Shown: piece by piece, positions 1-7,813 of the stretch
Layout: every line of letters starts with the position of its first letter
Position numbering within the stretch: the first letter of the stretch is position 1
NCBI RefSeq assembly: GCF_000026145.1
Contig: NC_009445.1
Location: 4,960,001-5,024,000 of the forward strand
DNA: 64,000 nucleotides
Direction of reading: 5' to 3'
From: Bradyrhizobium sp. ORS 278
GTDB taxonomy: Bacteria; Pseudomonadota; Alphaproteobacteria; Rhizobiales; Xanthobacteraceae
The notes under the pieces: generated by a model
What the model saw: the letters and a program-made list of their open reading frames with translations, nothing else
Database searches by the model: none
What the model was told of the DNA's origin: nothing
Made by a program: the position numbers and the translations under genes

Positions 1-767
1 ATGCCATCCGCAAGCTGGAGGCCACGTTGCGGACCGTGCTGTTCGAGCGCACGGCGCGCGCCGTCCACCTCACGCCGGCCGGCGAGAACCTGATGCGGCA
101 TGCGGGCGCGGCCTTCGATCAGTTGCGCCGCGGATTGGAGGAGGTCGCGGCGCGCGGCCCGCAACTGGTGCGCGTCCATTCGGCACCGAGCTTCGCCGCG
201 CAATGGCTGACGCCGAGGCTGGCGCAGTTTCTCGCCGCGCATCCGAAGCTGGAGGTGCGGCTGTCGGCCAATACCGACTACGCGCGGTTCAAGAACGACG
301 ATTTCGACATCGACATCGTCTACGGCCAGCCGCACGCCGAAGGCGTCGAGATCATCCCGCTCGCCGAGGAGACGATCACGCCACTATGCTCGCCGGCCTT
401 GGCCGCGACGATCAAGCGGCCGGCGGATCTGCTGGAGCGCACGCTGATCCGGTCCGACGTCAAGCAGATCCAGTGGCATCAATGGTTCGCCGCCAACGGC
501 CTCGAAGCGCCGGCGCTGCACGGCATGCGCTTCGACCGCAGCTTCCTGGCGCTGGCGACAGCAGCCGAGGGTCTCGGCGTTGCCCTGGAGTCGACGTTGC
601 TGGCCGAGCGCGAGCTGGCGTCGGGACGGTTGGTCGCGCCGCTCGCGGGCCGCTCCAATGATATCCGCTATGTCGGCCACAGGCTGGTCGTTCCACGCAC
701 GCAGCATCAGCGCTCGGCGGTGCGTGCCTTCGCCGACTGGATCAGGTCGGAGCTGTCAGACGCGTAG
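1..767 (+). CDS. LysR-family transcriptional regulator, GcvA-like (5' end missing)
   Basis: The open frame is already running at base 3 and reads AIRKLEATLRTVLFERT, the end of a LysR winged helix-turn-helix, so the true start lies outside the window. A linker helix follows, then a periplasmic-binding-protein-like effector domain containing AAQWLTPRLAQFLAAHP, a signature typical of the GcvA branch. It is probably a DNA-binding regulator of a nearby operon. It converges on the oxidoreductase gene ending at 786, with 18 bases between the stops, so its target may lie upstream of the window. The TTG at 27 is in frame but is not the real start. The family call is firm; the effector and target are unknown. 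Confidence 0.9.
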   Translation, partial: AIRKLEATLRTVLFERTARAVHLTPAGENLMRHAGAAFDQLRRGLEEVAARGPQLVRVHSAPSFAAQWLTPRLAQFLAAHPKLEVRLSANTDYARFKNDDFDIDIVYGQPHAEGVEIIPLAEETITPLCSPALAATIKRPADLLERTLIRSDVKQIQWHQWFAANGLEAPALHGMRFDRSFLALATAAEGLGVALESTLLAERELASGRLVAPLAGRSNDIRYVGHRLVVPRTQHQRSAVRAFADWIRSELSDA

Positions 768-785
768 CTCGGTGCGAAGCTCCGG

Positions 786-1412
786 TCAGAACCGCGCGGC
801 GATCTCCACGAGCCGACGATGCGCGCGCTCGCGCGCCGCGCCGGTGTGCGCGGCCGGCCCGCTGGTCGGACCGATCGCGACGAACGTGACGTCGCGCAGG
901 CCCATGAAGCGCAGCGCCTCGCGCAGATAGGGCGTCGCGAGATCGGTCCGGCCGCGGCTCATGCCGGTCGAGAAATCACCGCCGCTCGAAAGGATCACCA
1001 GCGTCGGCCGGTCCTTCAACAACGGGAGATAGCCGCTGGCGGCATCGAAGCGAAAGGTGAGCCCGGGCTGGTTGATGATGTCGAGCCAGTGCTTGAGCTT
1101 GTAGGGAATGCCGAAATTCCACATCGGCGTCGAGATCAGCACCCGCTCGGCGAGATCGAGTCGCACCGCCATGCGCTCGGCGACGGCGAAGGCCGCGCGC
1201 TGAGCGTCGGTGAACGCGCGTCCGGCCATGCGCGCGTATTTCGCCTGCAGGATCTCGCCGTCGAACTCGGGAAGATGCTCCCGCCACAGGTTCATCTCGT
1301 CGATGTCGAAACCCGGCCGGGCCTGCCTGAAGCGGTCGAGAAAGACGCGTGAAGCCGCGCCGGATTCCGAATCCGCGCGCGGCGAGGCGGCGAGATGGAG
1401 CAGCTTGGGCAT
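786..1412 (-). CDS. FMN-dependent NAD(P)H oxidoreductase, azoreductase/flavodoxin-fold
   Basis: The 208-residue protein opens with the flavodoxin-fold phosphate loop LLHLAASPRADSES. It carries STPMWNFGIPYKLKHWLDII, a hallmark of the AzoR/NQO flavin reductase family, followed by a glycine-rich SSGGDFS loop. It should bind FMN and transfer two electrons from NAD(P)H to a quinone or azo compound in the cytoplasm. It is the last gene of the long minus-strand block, starting 3 bases after the stop of the SMP-30/isochorismatase-like fusion, so it is probably co-transcribed. The family is clear. The substrate is unknown, and a quinone or an aromatic pathway intermediate is the likelier guess. Confidence 0.85.
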   Translation of the reverse strand: MPKLLHLAASPRADSESGAASRVFLDRFRQARPGFDIDEMNLWREHLPEFDGEILQAKYARMAGRAFTDAQRAAFAVAERMAVRLDLAERVLISTPMWNFGIPYKLKHWLDIINQPGLTFRFDAASGYLPLLKDRPTLVILSSGGDFSTGMSRGRTDLATPYLREALRFMGLRDVTFVAIGPTSGPAAHTGAARERAHRRLVEIAARF

Positions 1413-1415
1413 CCC

Positions 1416-3005
1416 CTACCCCAGCGCCTTGATGACGTCATCGGCCCGGGTGACGACCGACACGTTCTGCAAGGCGAAGTTGACCGACGCATTGTGCCAG
1501 TCCGCATTCATGGTCGAGCAGCAGTCCTCCGGCACCACCATGAAGTAGCCCTTGTCGGCGCCAGTGCGCGCGGTGTGCTCGACCGACATGTTGGTCCAGG
1601 CACCGGTGTTGATGATGATGTCGCGCCCGGTCGCCTTCAGGATGGTCTCGAGCCGTGTCCCCTCCCACGCGCTCATCCGCATCTTCTCGACCACGAAGTC
1701 GCCACTGCGCGGTTCGAGGCCGGCGACGGGCGCCGCGCCCCAGCTGCCTCTCACCATGGCCCTGCTGTCGACCAGCCCTTCGAACAGCGGCGCGTTCAGG
1801 GTCACGCCGGGCGCGCCCGGCTCGACCACGAACCACACATGGATGATGACGACGCCGCGCGCGCGCGCCACCTCGGCGAGCCGGCGGACGTTGTCGACGA
1901 CGCGCTGCTGCTTGGCATGTCCTGGCGCGCCGGAGTCGGCAAAGGCGCCGCCCTCCATGATGACGTCGTTCTGCAGGTCCTGGATGATCATGGCGCAGCG
2001 ACGCGGATCGAGCTGCATGTCGCCGGAGGCGAGCAGCGGAGGCGCGGCAGTCGCCGACGCGACCGATGCCGACGATATCGTCTCGGCCGTACGCCGCGCG
2101 CTCATATACGGCTCGTGGCGTGGACCGACCTTGGTCTTGATCGCGTAGACCGAATGCGTCGCCGTGAGATACAGCGTCCGGAAATCATCACCGCCCCAGG
2201 CCAGATTAGCCACCAGCTCCGGCACGCGCACCTTGCCGAGCAGCTCGCCTGTCGGCGCGTAGACCCAGGCCCCGCCAGGCGCGGTGACCCAGACATTGCC
2301 GCGCTGATCGCATTTCATGCCGTCGGGCACGCCCGGCTCGAGTTCAGAGCGGATGCCGCTGGCGAAGACGCGACCGTGCGACAGCGCGCCGTCGCTGCCG
2401 ACATCGAACACACGGATCAGCGCCTGCACCGTGTCGTTGACATAGAGCAGCTTCTCGTCAGGCGAGAAACACAGCCCGTTGGGCTGATCGAACAGATGGC
2501 GATCGACGAGCAGCTGCGGCGCACCGCCGCCAGGCGGCACACGAAAGACGCCCTGGAAGCCGAGCTGGCGCGGCCGCTCGACGCCATAGACCGGCATGCG
2601 GCCATACCAGGGATCGGAAAAATACATCGCGCCGCTGGAATGAACGCAGACATCGTTGGGGCTGTTGAGCTCCTGGTTCTCATAGTGCGAAGCGAGGACC
2701 TCGCGGCGCCCGTCGGGGCGCTCGCGCACCAGCGATGACGTCGCGTGCTCGCAGACGATGAGATTGAGCTCGGCATCGTAGGTCATGCCGTTGCACTTGT
2801 TCGAAGGCCGCCGCATCTCGACGACGCCGCGCCTGGCGTCCCAGCGTCGCCTGACATCGGCCGGCATGTCGGAGAACAGCAGGAACTGCTCGGCGGGATG
2901 CCAGATCGGCCCCTCCGTGAACTCGAAGCCGGTCGCGACCTGCGCCACCGGCGCGTAGGGATCGATCAGGCTCTCAAACTCGGGGCGCAAGGTGACGTGG
3001 GTCAT
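1416..3005 (-). CDS. Fusion of SMP-30/gluconolactonase domain and isochorismatase-like hydrolase
   Basis: Residues 1 to about 300 form an SMP-30/gluconolactonase/LRE beta-propeller, with FEFTEGPIWHPAEQFLLFSD, NSPNDVCVHSSGAMYFSDP and DQPNGLCFSPDEKLLYVND. Residues about 330-529 form an isochorismatase-like (cysteine hydrolase) domain. In the usual Asp-Lys-Cys triad the Asp (343, MIIQDLQND) and Lys (441, VVEKMRMSAW) are present, but the Cys position is Ser474 (TNMSVEHTAR). I checked the codon there: it is TCG. Both halves read in one frame without a stop, joined by an Ala/Ser-rich linker. It may couple lactone opening to amide or related hydrolysis. A start-proximal GAGGA overlaps the stop of the upstream MBL gene. 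The domain calls are firm; the activity of the Ser variant is uncertain. Confidence 0.88.
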   Translation of the reverse strand: MTHVTLRPEFESLIDPYAPVAQVATGFEFTEGPIWHPAEQFLLFSDMPADVRRRWDARRGVVEMRRPSNKCNGMTYDAELNLIVCEHATSSLVRERPDGRREVLASHYENQELNSPNDVCVHSSGAMYFSDPWYGRMPVYGVERPRQLGFQGVFRVPPGGGAPQLLVDRHLFDQPNGLCFSPDEKLLYVNDTVQALIRVFDVGSDGALSHGRVFASGIRSELEPGVPDGMKCDQRGNVWVTAPGGAWVYAPTGELLGKVRVPELVANLAWGGDDFRTLYLTATHSVYAIKTKVGPRHEPYMSARRTAETISSASVASATAAPPLLASGDMQLDPRRCAMIIQDLQNDVIMEGGAFADSGAPGHAKQQRVVDNVRRLAEVARARGVVIIHVWFVVEPGAPGVTLNAPLFEGLVDSRAMVRGSWGAAPVAGLEPRSGDFVVEKMRMSAWEGTRLETILKATGRDIIINTGAWTNMSVEHTARTGADKGYFMVVPEDCCSTMNADWHNASVNFALQNVSVVTRADDVIKALG

Positions 3006-3014
3006 GACGCGTCC

Positions 3015-3863
3015 TCACGCCGGAAACCAATGCCGCTGCGGCAGCGACTGCACGACCGGGCCCGGCACCTGGTCATGCAGCCGCCCCGTCACCACTCCGC
3101 CCTCGATCTTGGCGGGACGATCATGCACCGGCAGCAGATAGCGCGAGCTCGACAGCAGCTTCTTGATTGCCGCCTTCTCTGCGCGCTTGGAGGTGCCGTG
3201 ATTGCCTGTCGTGCGCGGCTCGGCGTGCTGGATCTCGTTGAACGGCGTGACGATCTGGTCGTTGAAGTCGTAGATGACGTCGCCGCAGATGGTGGCGATG
3301 CCGTCGGCGGTGTGGACGTGGATGTTCATCGAGCCCTCGGTGTGGGCGTTTGCAGCGTCGCAGTAGACGCCCGGCATCAGCTCGACGGGCCCTGTCAGCT
3401 CGAGGTCGAGAAAGCGCAACGCGCTCTTGGTGTGCAGCCGGTCGATCAGGTGCTTGATGTCGGGCGCCGGATATTGCGGATGCATCAGGCCGGAGACGGA
3501 ATATTCCAACTCGCGGCGGTTCAGCACCACCGTCGTGTTCATCGGGAACAGATCGTCCTTGCCGGCGTGATCGATGTGCAGGTGCGTATGGCAGACGTAG
3601 CGGACGTCGCCCATGCGCACGCCGTGGCGCGCCAGCTGGTTCTCGATCATGTTCTCATGATACTGCAGCCCGCGCATGCCCAGCGTCTCCATGATCTGGT
3701 TGGAGCGGTAGCCGGTGTCGACCACGACAGGGTAAGGCCCGCCCAGGATCAGGAAGCCGAGCGTCAGCACCCGGCGGGTGCGGCCGCAGTCGCGGCCGAG
3801 CACGAGGAAGCTGGATTCCAGCTCGATATCACCATAGTCGAGAACCTTGATTTCCAGCGCCAT
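3015..3863 (-). CDS. MBL-fold metallohydrolase, AHL-lactonase-like
   Basis: The 282-residue protein has the metallo-beta-lactamase zinc motif HTHLHIDH at residues 92-99. A later His (AANAHTEGS) and Asp (CGDVIYD) would complete a two-metal site. The layout resembles the N-acyl-homoserine-lactonase (AttM/AiiA) branch. That branch hydrolyses lactone rings, but many members act on other esters or lactones. No signal peptide is visible, so it should be cytoplasmic. It sits between an amidohydrolase and the SMP-30/isochorismatase-like fusion, which suggests a hydrolytic step in the catabolic block rather than quorum quenching. The fold is certain; the substrate is inferred only from context. Confidence 0.85.
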   Translation of the reverse strand: MALEIKVLDYGDIELESSFLVLGRDCGRTRRVLTLGFLILGGPYPVVVDTGYRSNQIMETLGMRGLQYHENMIENQLARHGVRMGDVRYVCHTHLHIDHAGKDDLFPMNTTVVLNRRELEYSVSGLMHPQYPAPDIKHLIDRLHTKSALRFLDLELTGPVELMPGVYCDAANAHTEGSMNIHVHTADGIATICGDVIYDFNDQIVTPFNEIQHAEPRTTGNHGTSKRAEKAAIKKLLSSSRYLLPVHDRPAKIEGGVVTGRLHDQVPGPVVQSLPQRHWFPA

Positions 3864-3902
3864 GACCGTTTCCTGTTGCTTTTGTTGTCGTTGCGTGCGG
3901 CG

Positions 3903-4790
3903 TCATCCCAGCCGATAGACCCGCCGCGCGGTTTCTCCCATCACCTGCACTTGCGCGTGCTTGTCGAGGCCATGAAGTGCGGCCTCGTACGCCGCCACCA
4001 GCGCGCAGTAGTCCGTCCAGAGCTTCTCGATCGGGAAGTTCGAGCCGAACAGGCAGCGGTCCGCGCCGAACATGGCGATCGTCTCGCGCACGACATCGGC
4101 GACATGCGCCGGATCATTGCGGCGGATGAAAGTGCCGAGGCCGGAGAGCTTGGTGACGACGTTGCGGCAGGCGGCAAGCCGCTGCATGCCGGCACGCCAT
4201 TGTTGCCGCCCCGCGGGCGAGGGATCCTCCAGCATTCCGGCGTGCTGCAGGATGAAGGTGACCGTTGGACAACTCTCGGCCAGCGCCGCAGCGCCTTCCA
4301 TCTGCCCGGCAAACACCTGCAGGTCGAACGACCAGCCATAGTCGGCCAGCCGCGCAATGTTGGCGCGGATCGTGGAGTCGTTGCAAAGGTCAGGCGAGCT
4401 CGCGAAGCGATACAGCGGATTGTCGTGCCAGTGCAGCTGCATCCGGACGCCTCGCATGAGCGGATAGCGGGCGAGCCGATCGAACTGCGGCCGGGCGTCA
4501 TCGACAGCGAGATCGGCATAGGCGACGATGGCATGGGGAAAGCCGTGCTCGTCGGCGGTTCGCTGCACCCAGGCGGCCTCCTCCTCGAAGCCATCCTTCG
4601 CCCAGTTGGTCTGGACGTAGACCGATTGCGTCACGCCGTTGCCGACGATGTCGCCGAGATACTCCTCGATCGTGTAGTCGCGCCGGATCGGCTCGTAGGG
4701 TCCGAAGATCCGCGGCTGCATCGGTCCGACCAGCCAGGGCAGATCGGCCTGGCGCCAGATGTGATGATGCGCATCGACATATCCGGTCAT
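3903..4790 (-). CDS. Amidohydrolase family 2 (TIM-barrel) protein
   Basis: The 295-residue protein begins with VDAHHHIWRQ, the metal-binding HxH region of amidohydrolase_2 (PF04909-type) enzymes. Near the C-terminus it contains CLFGSNFPIEK, with the conserved SNFP seen in this family. Relatives hydrolyse lactones such as 2-pyrone-4,6-dicarboxylate or fuconolactone, or decarboxylate aromatic acids. Its ATG overlaps the stop of the upstream VWA gene by 4 bases (ATGA), so the two are translationally coupled. The family is secure. Lactone hydrolysis is my preferred reading because the neighbouring genes are also lactonase-like. Confidence 0.85.
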   Translation of the reverse strand: MTGYVDAHHHIWRQADLPWLVGPMQPRIFGPYEPIRRDYTIEEYLGDIVGNGVTQSVYVQTNWAKDGFEEEAAWVQRTADEHGFPHAIVAYADLAVDDARPQFDRLARYPLMRGVRMQLHWHDNPLYRFASSPDLCNDSTIRANIARLADYGWSFDLQVFAGQMEGAAALAESCPTVTFILQHAGMLEDPSPAGRQQWRAGMQRLAACRNVVTKLSGLGTFIRRNDPAHVADVVRETIAMFGADRCLFGSNFPIEKLWTDYCALVAAYEAALHGLDKHAQVQVMGETARRVYRLG

Positions 4791-5905
4791 GCCGCCCTCC
4801 TCTGCCCGAGTGACAGAACATGCGCGACGATGGCCTCGTCGGAGCCGCCGGGAACGATGTCGTCAACGAACGGCGCGATCGCCTGCAGCGCCTCCGTCTG
4901 CGGCTTGAAGCCTGGGCCTGTCGCCAGCGGCGTCAGCCAGCTCAGGCGCCAGGCGCGCAGCGACAGCTTCCAGACGGCCTCGCCAAGCGCCTGGTGGTCG
5001 CCGCGCTCCAGCCCGTCGGAGATCACCAGCACGGCGGCGCCGCGCGCATAGGTCGAGAAGCGCGGCACCGAGAGAAAGGCCTGCAGCGCCTCGCCGATCC
5101 GCGTGCCGCCGTCCCAGTCGCTGACGAGATGCGAGGCGGCGCGCAGCGCCTGCTCGCGCCGCTTCAGCCGCAGCTGCCGCGTGACGCGCGTCAGCCGCGT
5201 GCCCAGCGTGAACACCTCGACTTGCGGGATCGCCTGCACCAGCACATGCGCCAGCCGCATATTGTCCTCGGTGCGCGCCTTCATCGAGCCGGACACGTCG
5301 ATCAGCACCAGCAGGCGGCGCAGGCGCGGCCGCCGCTTCAGGCGGCGCAACGTCAGCACCTCGCCGTCGCGGCGCACGCTCTCGCGCAAGGTGCGGCGCA
5401 GGTCGACGAAACTGCCGCGCCGGGCGCGCATGCGCCGGTGGCCGCGCCGCTTCGGCAGTTTCGCGCGCGCCTGACGGGCGAGCTGCTGCAAAGCATTGCG
5501 GCCGGTCGCGACACCGAGGCGGCGCGCGACCAGAGCCTCGGCACGGGTCGCCGCCATCCCGGACTCGTTCTGCTCCTGGGCAAGATCGGGATCGACGGCG
5601 CCCTCGCCTTCCTCCTGCAGCCGCACGACGTCATCCTGCTGGTCGGACTCGCCGAGGGCCGACGGCTCGCTCACACCGAAGTGGATGTCGAATAGCAGAT
5701 TGTAGGTCGCAAGCCGCTCGGGCGGCGGCGCCAGCATTGCTGCGCCGGCGCGGCGGATGTCATCGAGGCTTGTCGGGCCAAGCAGCTCGATGGCGGCAAG
5801 AAAGGCCGTCGTCTGCTCGGGCGCGACGGCAAAGCCGTTCCGCCGCAGCAAGGCCGCGAAGGTGACGAAGATCTCTGCAGGCTGCGGCAGGCGGAGCTCG
5901 CTCAT
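4787..5905 (-). CDS. CoxE-like VWA-domain protein
   Basis: The 372-residue protein matches the CoxE/VWA_CoxE family. A helical N-terminal region is followed by a basic, Arg-rich stretch (about 145-200), then a von Willebrand A domain whose metal-ion-dependent adhesion site reads LIDVSGS at 201-207. CoxE works with the MoxR ATPase CoxD in maturing the active site of CO dehydrogenase and related Mo enzymes. Here it follows the MoxR gene with an ATGA overlap, which fixes the start at the ATG at 5905. The frame stays open further upstream, but that part only shadows the MoxR gene. Its probable role is post-translational maturation of the Mo hydroxylase encoded just upstream. Confidence 0.88.
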   Translation of the reverse strand: MSELRLPQPAEIFVTFAALLRRNGFAVAPEQTTAFLAAIELLGPTSLDDIRRAGAAMLAPPPERLATYNLLFDIHFGVSEPSALGESDQQDDVVRLQEEGEGAVDPDLAQEQNESGMAATRAEALVARRLGVATGRNALQQLARQARAKLPKRRGHRRMRARRGSFVDLRRTLRESVRRDGEVLTLRRLKRRPRLRRLLVLIDVSGSMKARTEDNMRLAHVLVQAIPQVEVFTLGTRLTRVTRQLRLKRREQALRAASHLVSDWDGGTRIGEALQAFLSVPRFSTYARGAAVLVISDGLERGDHQALGEAVWKLSLRAWRLSWLTPLATGPGFKPQTEALQAIAPFVDDIVPGGSDEAIVAHVLSLGQRRAA

Positions 5906-6783
5906 GTCATCGCCTCCGCCAGCAATGCATCCAGCCGCGGCGCCACGAAGGACAGGTCCTCCTCGTCCTTCAGCGCGACGCCAATCGAGCGCCTGAAGGC
6001 ATCCGGCCAGCGCGCGCCGGTCCTGTTCAAAAGCGTCGCGGCCTCGGCCCAATCGACCGCCTCGGCGATCCCCGGCGCCTTGCTCAACGGCTCGCGCCTG
6101 AGCTTGGCGACGGCAGACACCACGGCACGCGCGGTCGCCTCGGCGACGCTGGAGGCGCGCATCATCACGATCCGCGCCTCGCGCTCCGCGTCGGGATAGT
6201 CGATCCAATGATAGACGCAGCGTCGGCGCAACGCTTCATGCAGGTCCCGCGTCCGGTTCGAGGTCAGGATCACGATCGGCCGTTCGGCCGCGCGCACCGT
6301 GCCGCGCTCAGGGATAGAGATCTGGAAGTCGGACAGGAATTCGAGCAGGAACGCCTCGAACTCCTGGTCGGCGCGATCGATTTCGTCGATCAGCAGCACC
6401 GTCGAGTCCGGCGCGCGCAGGCACGCCAGCATCGGACGCTCGATCAGAAAACTCTCGCCATAGATGTCGATGCTTTCCTCGCCGGCCTGGCGGATCGCCA
6501 GCATCTGGCGCGGATAGTTCCACTCGTAGAGCGCCGCGGCGGCATCGATGCCCTCATAGCATTGCAGCCGGATCAGCCTGCGGCCGAGCACCGCGGCGAT
6601 CGCCTTCGCCGCCTCGGTCTTGCCGACGCCGGGCGCGCCTTCGAGCAGCAGCGGCTTGCCGAGCGCCAGCGCGAGAAAGGCGGCGGTCGAGAGCCCGTCA
6701 TCGGCGAGGTAATAGGCCGCACGCAGCGCCTTTTCCAGCGCCTGCGGCGAGTCGATGCCGACGATGCTGCTGCGGACCACCAT
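5902..6783 (-). CDS. MoxR-family AAA+ ATPase (CoxD-like)
   Basis: The 293-residue protein has Walker A GAPGVGKT at 49-56, Walker B VLLIDEIDRAD at 129-139, sensor 1 ILTSNRTRDL, and an arginine-finger-like region near RRRCVYHWIDYP. This is the MoxR/CoxD pattern. CoxD-type ATPases act as chaperones that help insert or rearrange the metal cofactor of Mo hydroxylases, using a VWA partner, here the next gene. It starts 6 bases after the stop of the second half of the molybdopterin subunit. The family call is firm. Its client is inferred to be the adjacent enzyme, although that enzyme is not a typical CO dehydrogenase. Confidence 0.92.
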   Translation of the reverse strand: MVVRSSIVGIDSPQALEKALRAAYYLADDGLSTAAFLALALGKPLLLEGAPGVGKTEAAKAIAAVLGRRLIRLQCYEGIDAAAALYEWNYPRQMLAIRQAGEESIDIYGESFLIERPMLACLRAPDSTVLLIDEIDRADQEFEAFLLEFLSDFQISIPERGTVRAAERPIVILTSNRTRDLHEALRRRCVYHWIDYPDAEREARIVMMRASSVAEATARAVVSAVAKLRREPLSKAPGIAEAVDWAEAATLLNRTGARWPDAFRRSIGVALKDEEDLSFVAPRLDALLAEAMT

Positions 6784-6789
6784 GCGCCG

Positions 6790-7812
6790 TTACCGCCGGA
6801 TCTGCGGCCGAGCGCCGCCCTGGGCCTTGATCGCGCGCAGCACCTTTTCCGGCGTGATCGGCAGCTCGTCGATGCGCACGCCGACGGCGTTGAAGATCGC
6901 GTTGGCGATCGCCGGCAGCACCGGATTGGCGCACATCTCGCCGGGGCCCTTGCCCCCGAAGGGACCGTCAGGCGCCGGCCGCTCCAGCACGGCAATGTCG
7001 TGCGGGCAGATGTCGCCGGGACCCGGCATCAGATATTCGACGAAGTCGCGCGGGCCCTGCTTGGGATCGGGATAATACGGCTCGGTCGTCTCATACAGCG
7101 CGTGGCTCATGCCCATCCAGGCGCCGCCGACCAGCTGCTGCTCGACGAGTCGCGGATTGAGCGCGCGGCCGAGCTCATAGGCCGAGTCCATCCTGATCAC
7201 GCCGACTTCGCCGGTTTCGTCGTCGACCTCGACCTCGGCGACCAGACAGGCATGCGCGTAGCAGGTCGCGGGCGACATCTCGCCGGTCTCGGGATCGACG
7301 TCCGACAGCGGCACCAGGAAGATGCCGCGCCCCGATATCGTCTTGCCCTGGCGGAACTGCGCGGCGATGGCGACGTCCTTGACCGAGATCGAGCGGTGCG
7401 GCGCGCCCTTGACATGGATGTTGCCGCGACCGTCGGTTTCGAGGTCGCTGGCATTGACTTCGAGCTCCTCGGCGGCCGCCTCCATCATGACGCCGCGCGC
7501 CTCCTTGGCTGCGGCCATCACGGCGTTGCCGACGCGATGCGTGCCGCGCGAGGCGAACGAGCCCATGCAATGCGGCCCGGTGTCGGAATCCGCGGTGTCG
7601 ACATAGACGTCCTCGACGGGCACGCCGAGCGTCTCGGCGCAGATCTGCCGCGTCACCGACTTCATGCCTTGGCCCAGATCGATAGACGACAGCGCAACCG
7701 TGAACTTGCCGCTCGGGTTCGAATGCACCAGTGCCTGGCTCGGATCGCCGCCGAGATTCATGCCGATGGGATAGTTGATCGCCGCCATGCCGCGGCCGCG
7801 GTGCCTCGTCAT
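6790..7812 (-). CDS. Xanthine dehydrogenase-family molybdopterin subunit, C-terminal half (separate polypeptide)
   Basis: The 340 residues correspond to the second molybdopterin-binding domain (MoCoBD_2) of the xanthine dehydrogenase/aldehyde oxidase large subunit. They run from INYPIGMNLGGDPSQALVHS through SSIDLGQGMKSVTRQICAE to GGKGPGEMCANPVLPA, where Glu292 sits at the position of the family's catalytic glutamate. Normally this region is fused to the domains encoded by the gene just upstream. Here an ATG lies one base after that gene's TGA (TGA-G-ATG), so translation is likely coupled and the two chains presumably assemble into one catalytic subunit. No frameshifted remnant is needed to explain the arrangement, because the break falls in the interdomain linker. 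Confidence 0.88.
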   Translation of the reverse strand: MTRHRGRGMAAINYPIGMNLGGDPSQALVHSNPSGKFTVALSSIDLGQGMKSVTRQICAETLGVPVEDVYVDTADSDTGPHCMGSFASRGTHRVGNAVMAAAKEARGVMMEAAAEELEVNASDLETDGRGNIHVKGAPHRSISVKDVAIAAQFRQGKTISGRGIFLVPLSDVDPETGEMSPATCYAHACLVAEVEVDDETGEVGVIRMDSAYELGRALNPRLVEQQLVGGAWMGMSHALYETTEPYYPDPKQGPRDFVEYLMPGPGDICPHDIAVLERPAPDGPFGGKGPGEMCANPVLPAIANAIFNAVGVRIDELPITPEKVLRAIKAQGGARPQIRR

Positions 7813-7813
7813 C

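Noticed and set aside
3015..3863. A quorum-quenching lactonase
   Set aside because: The motif fits AHL lactonases, but the context is catabolic and the fold is shared by many hydrolases, so only the fold is claimed.
2745..5051. A 768-residue plus-strand frame opposite the MBL, amidohydrolase and VWA genes
   Set aside because: Antisense shadow in high-GC DNA; the minus-strand genes carry all the domain evidence.
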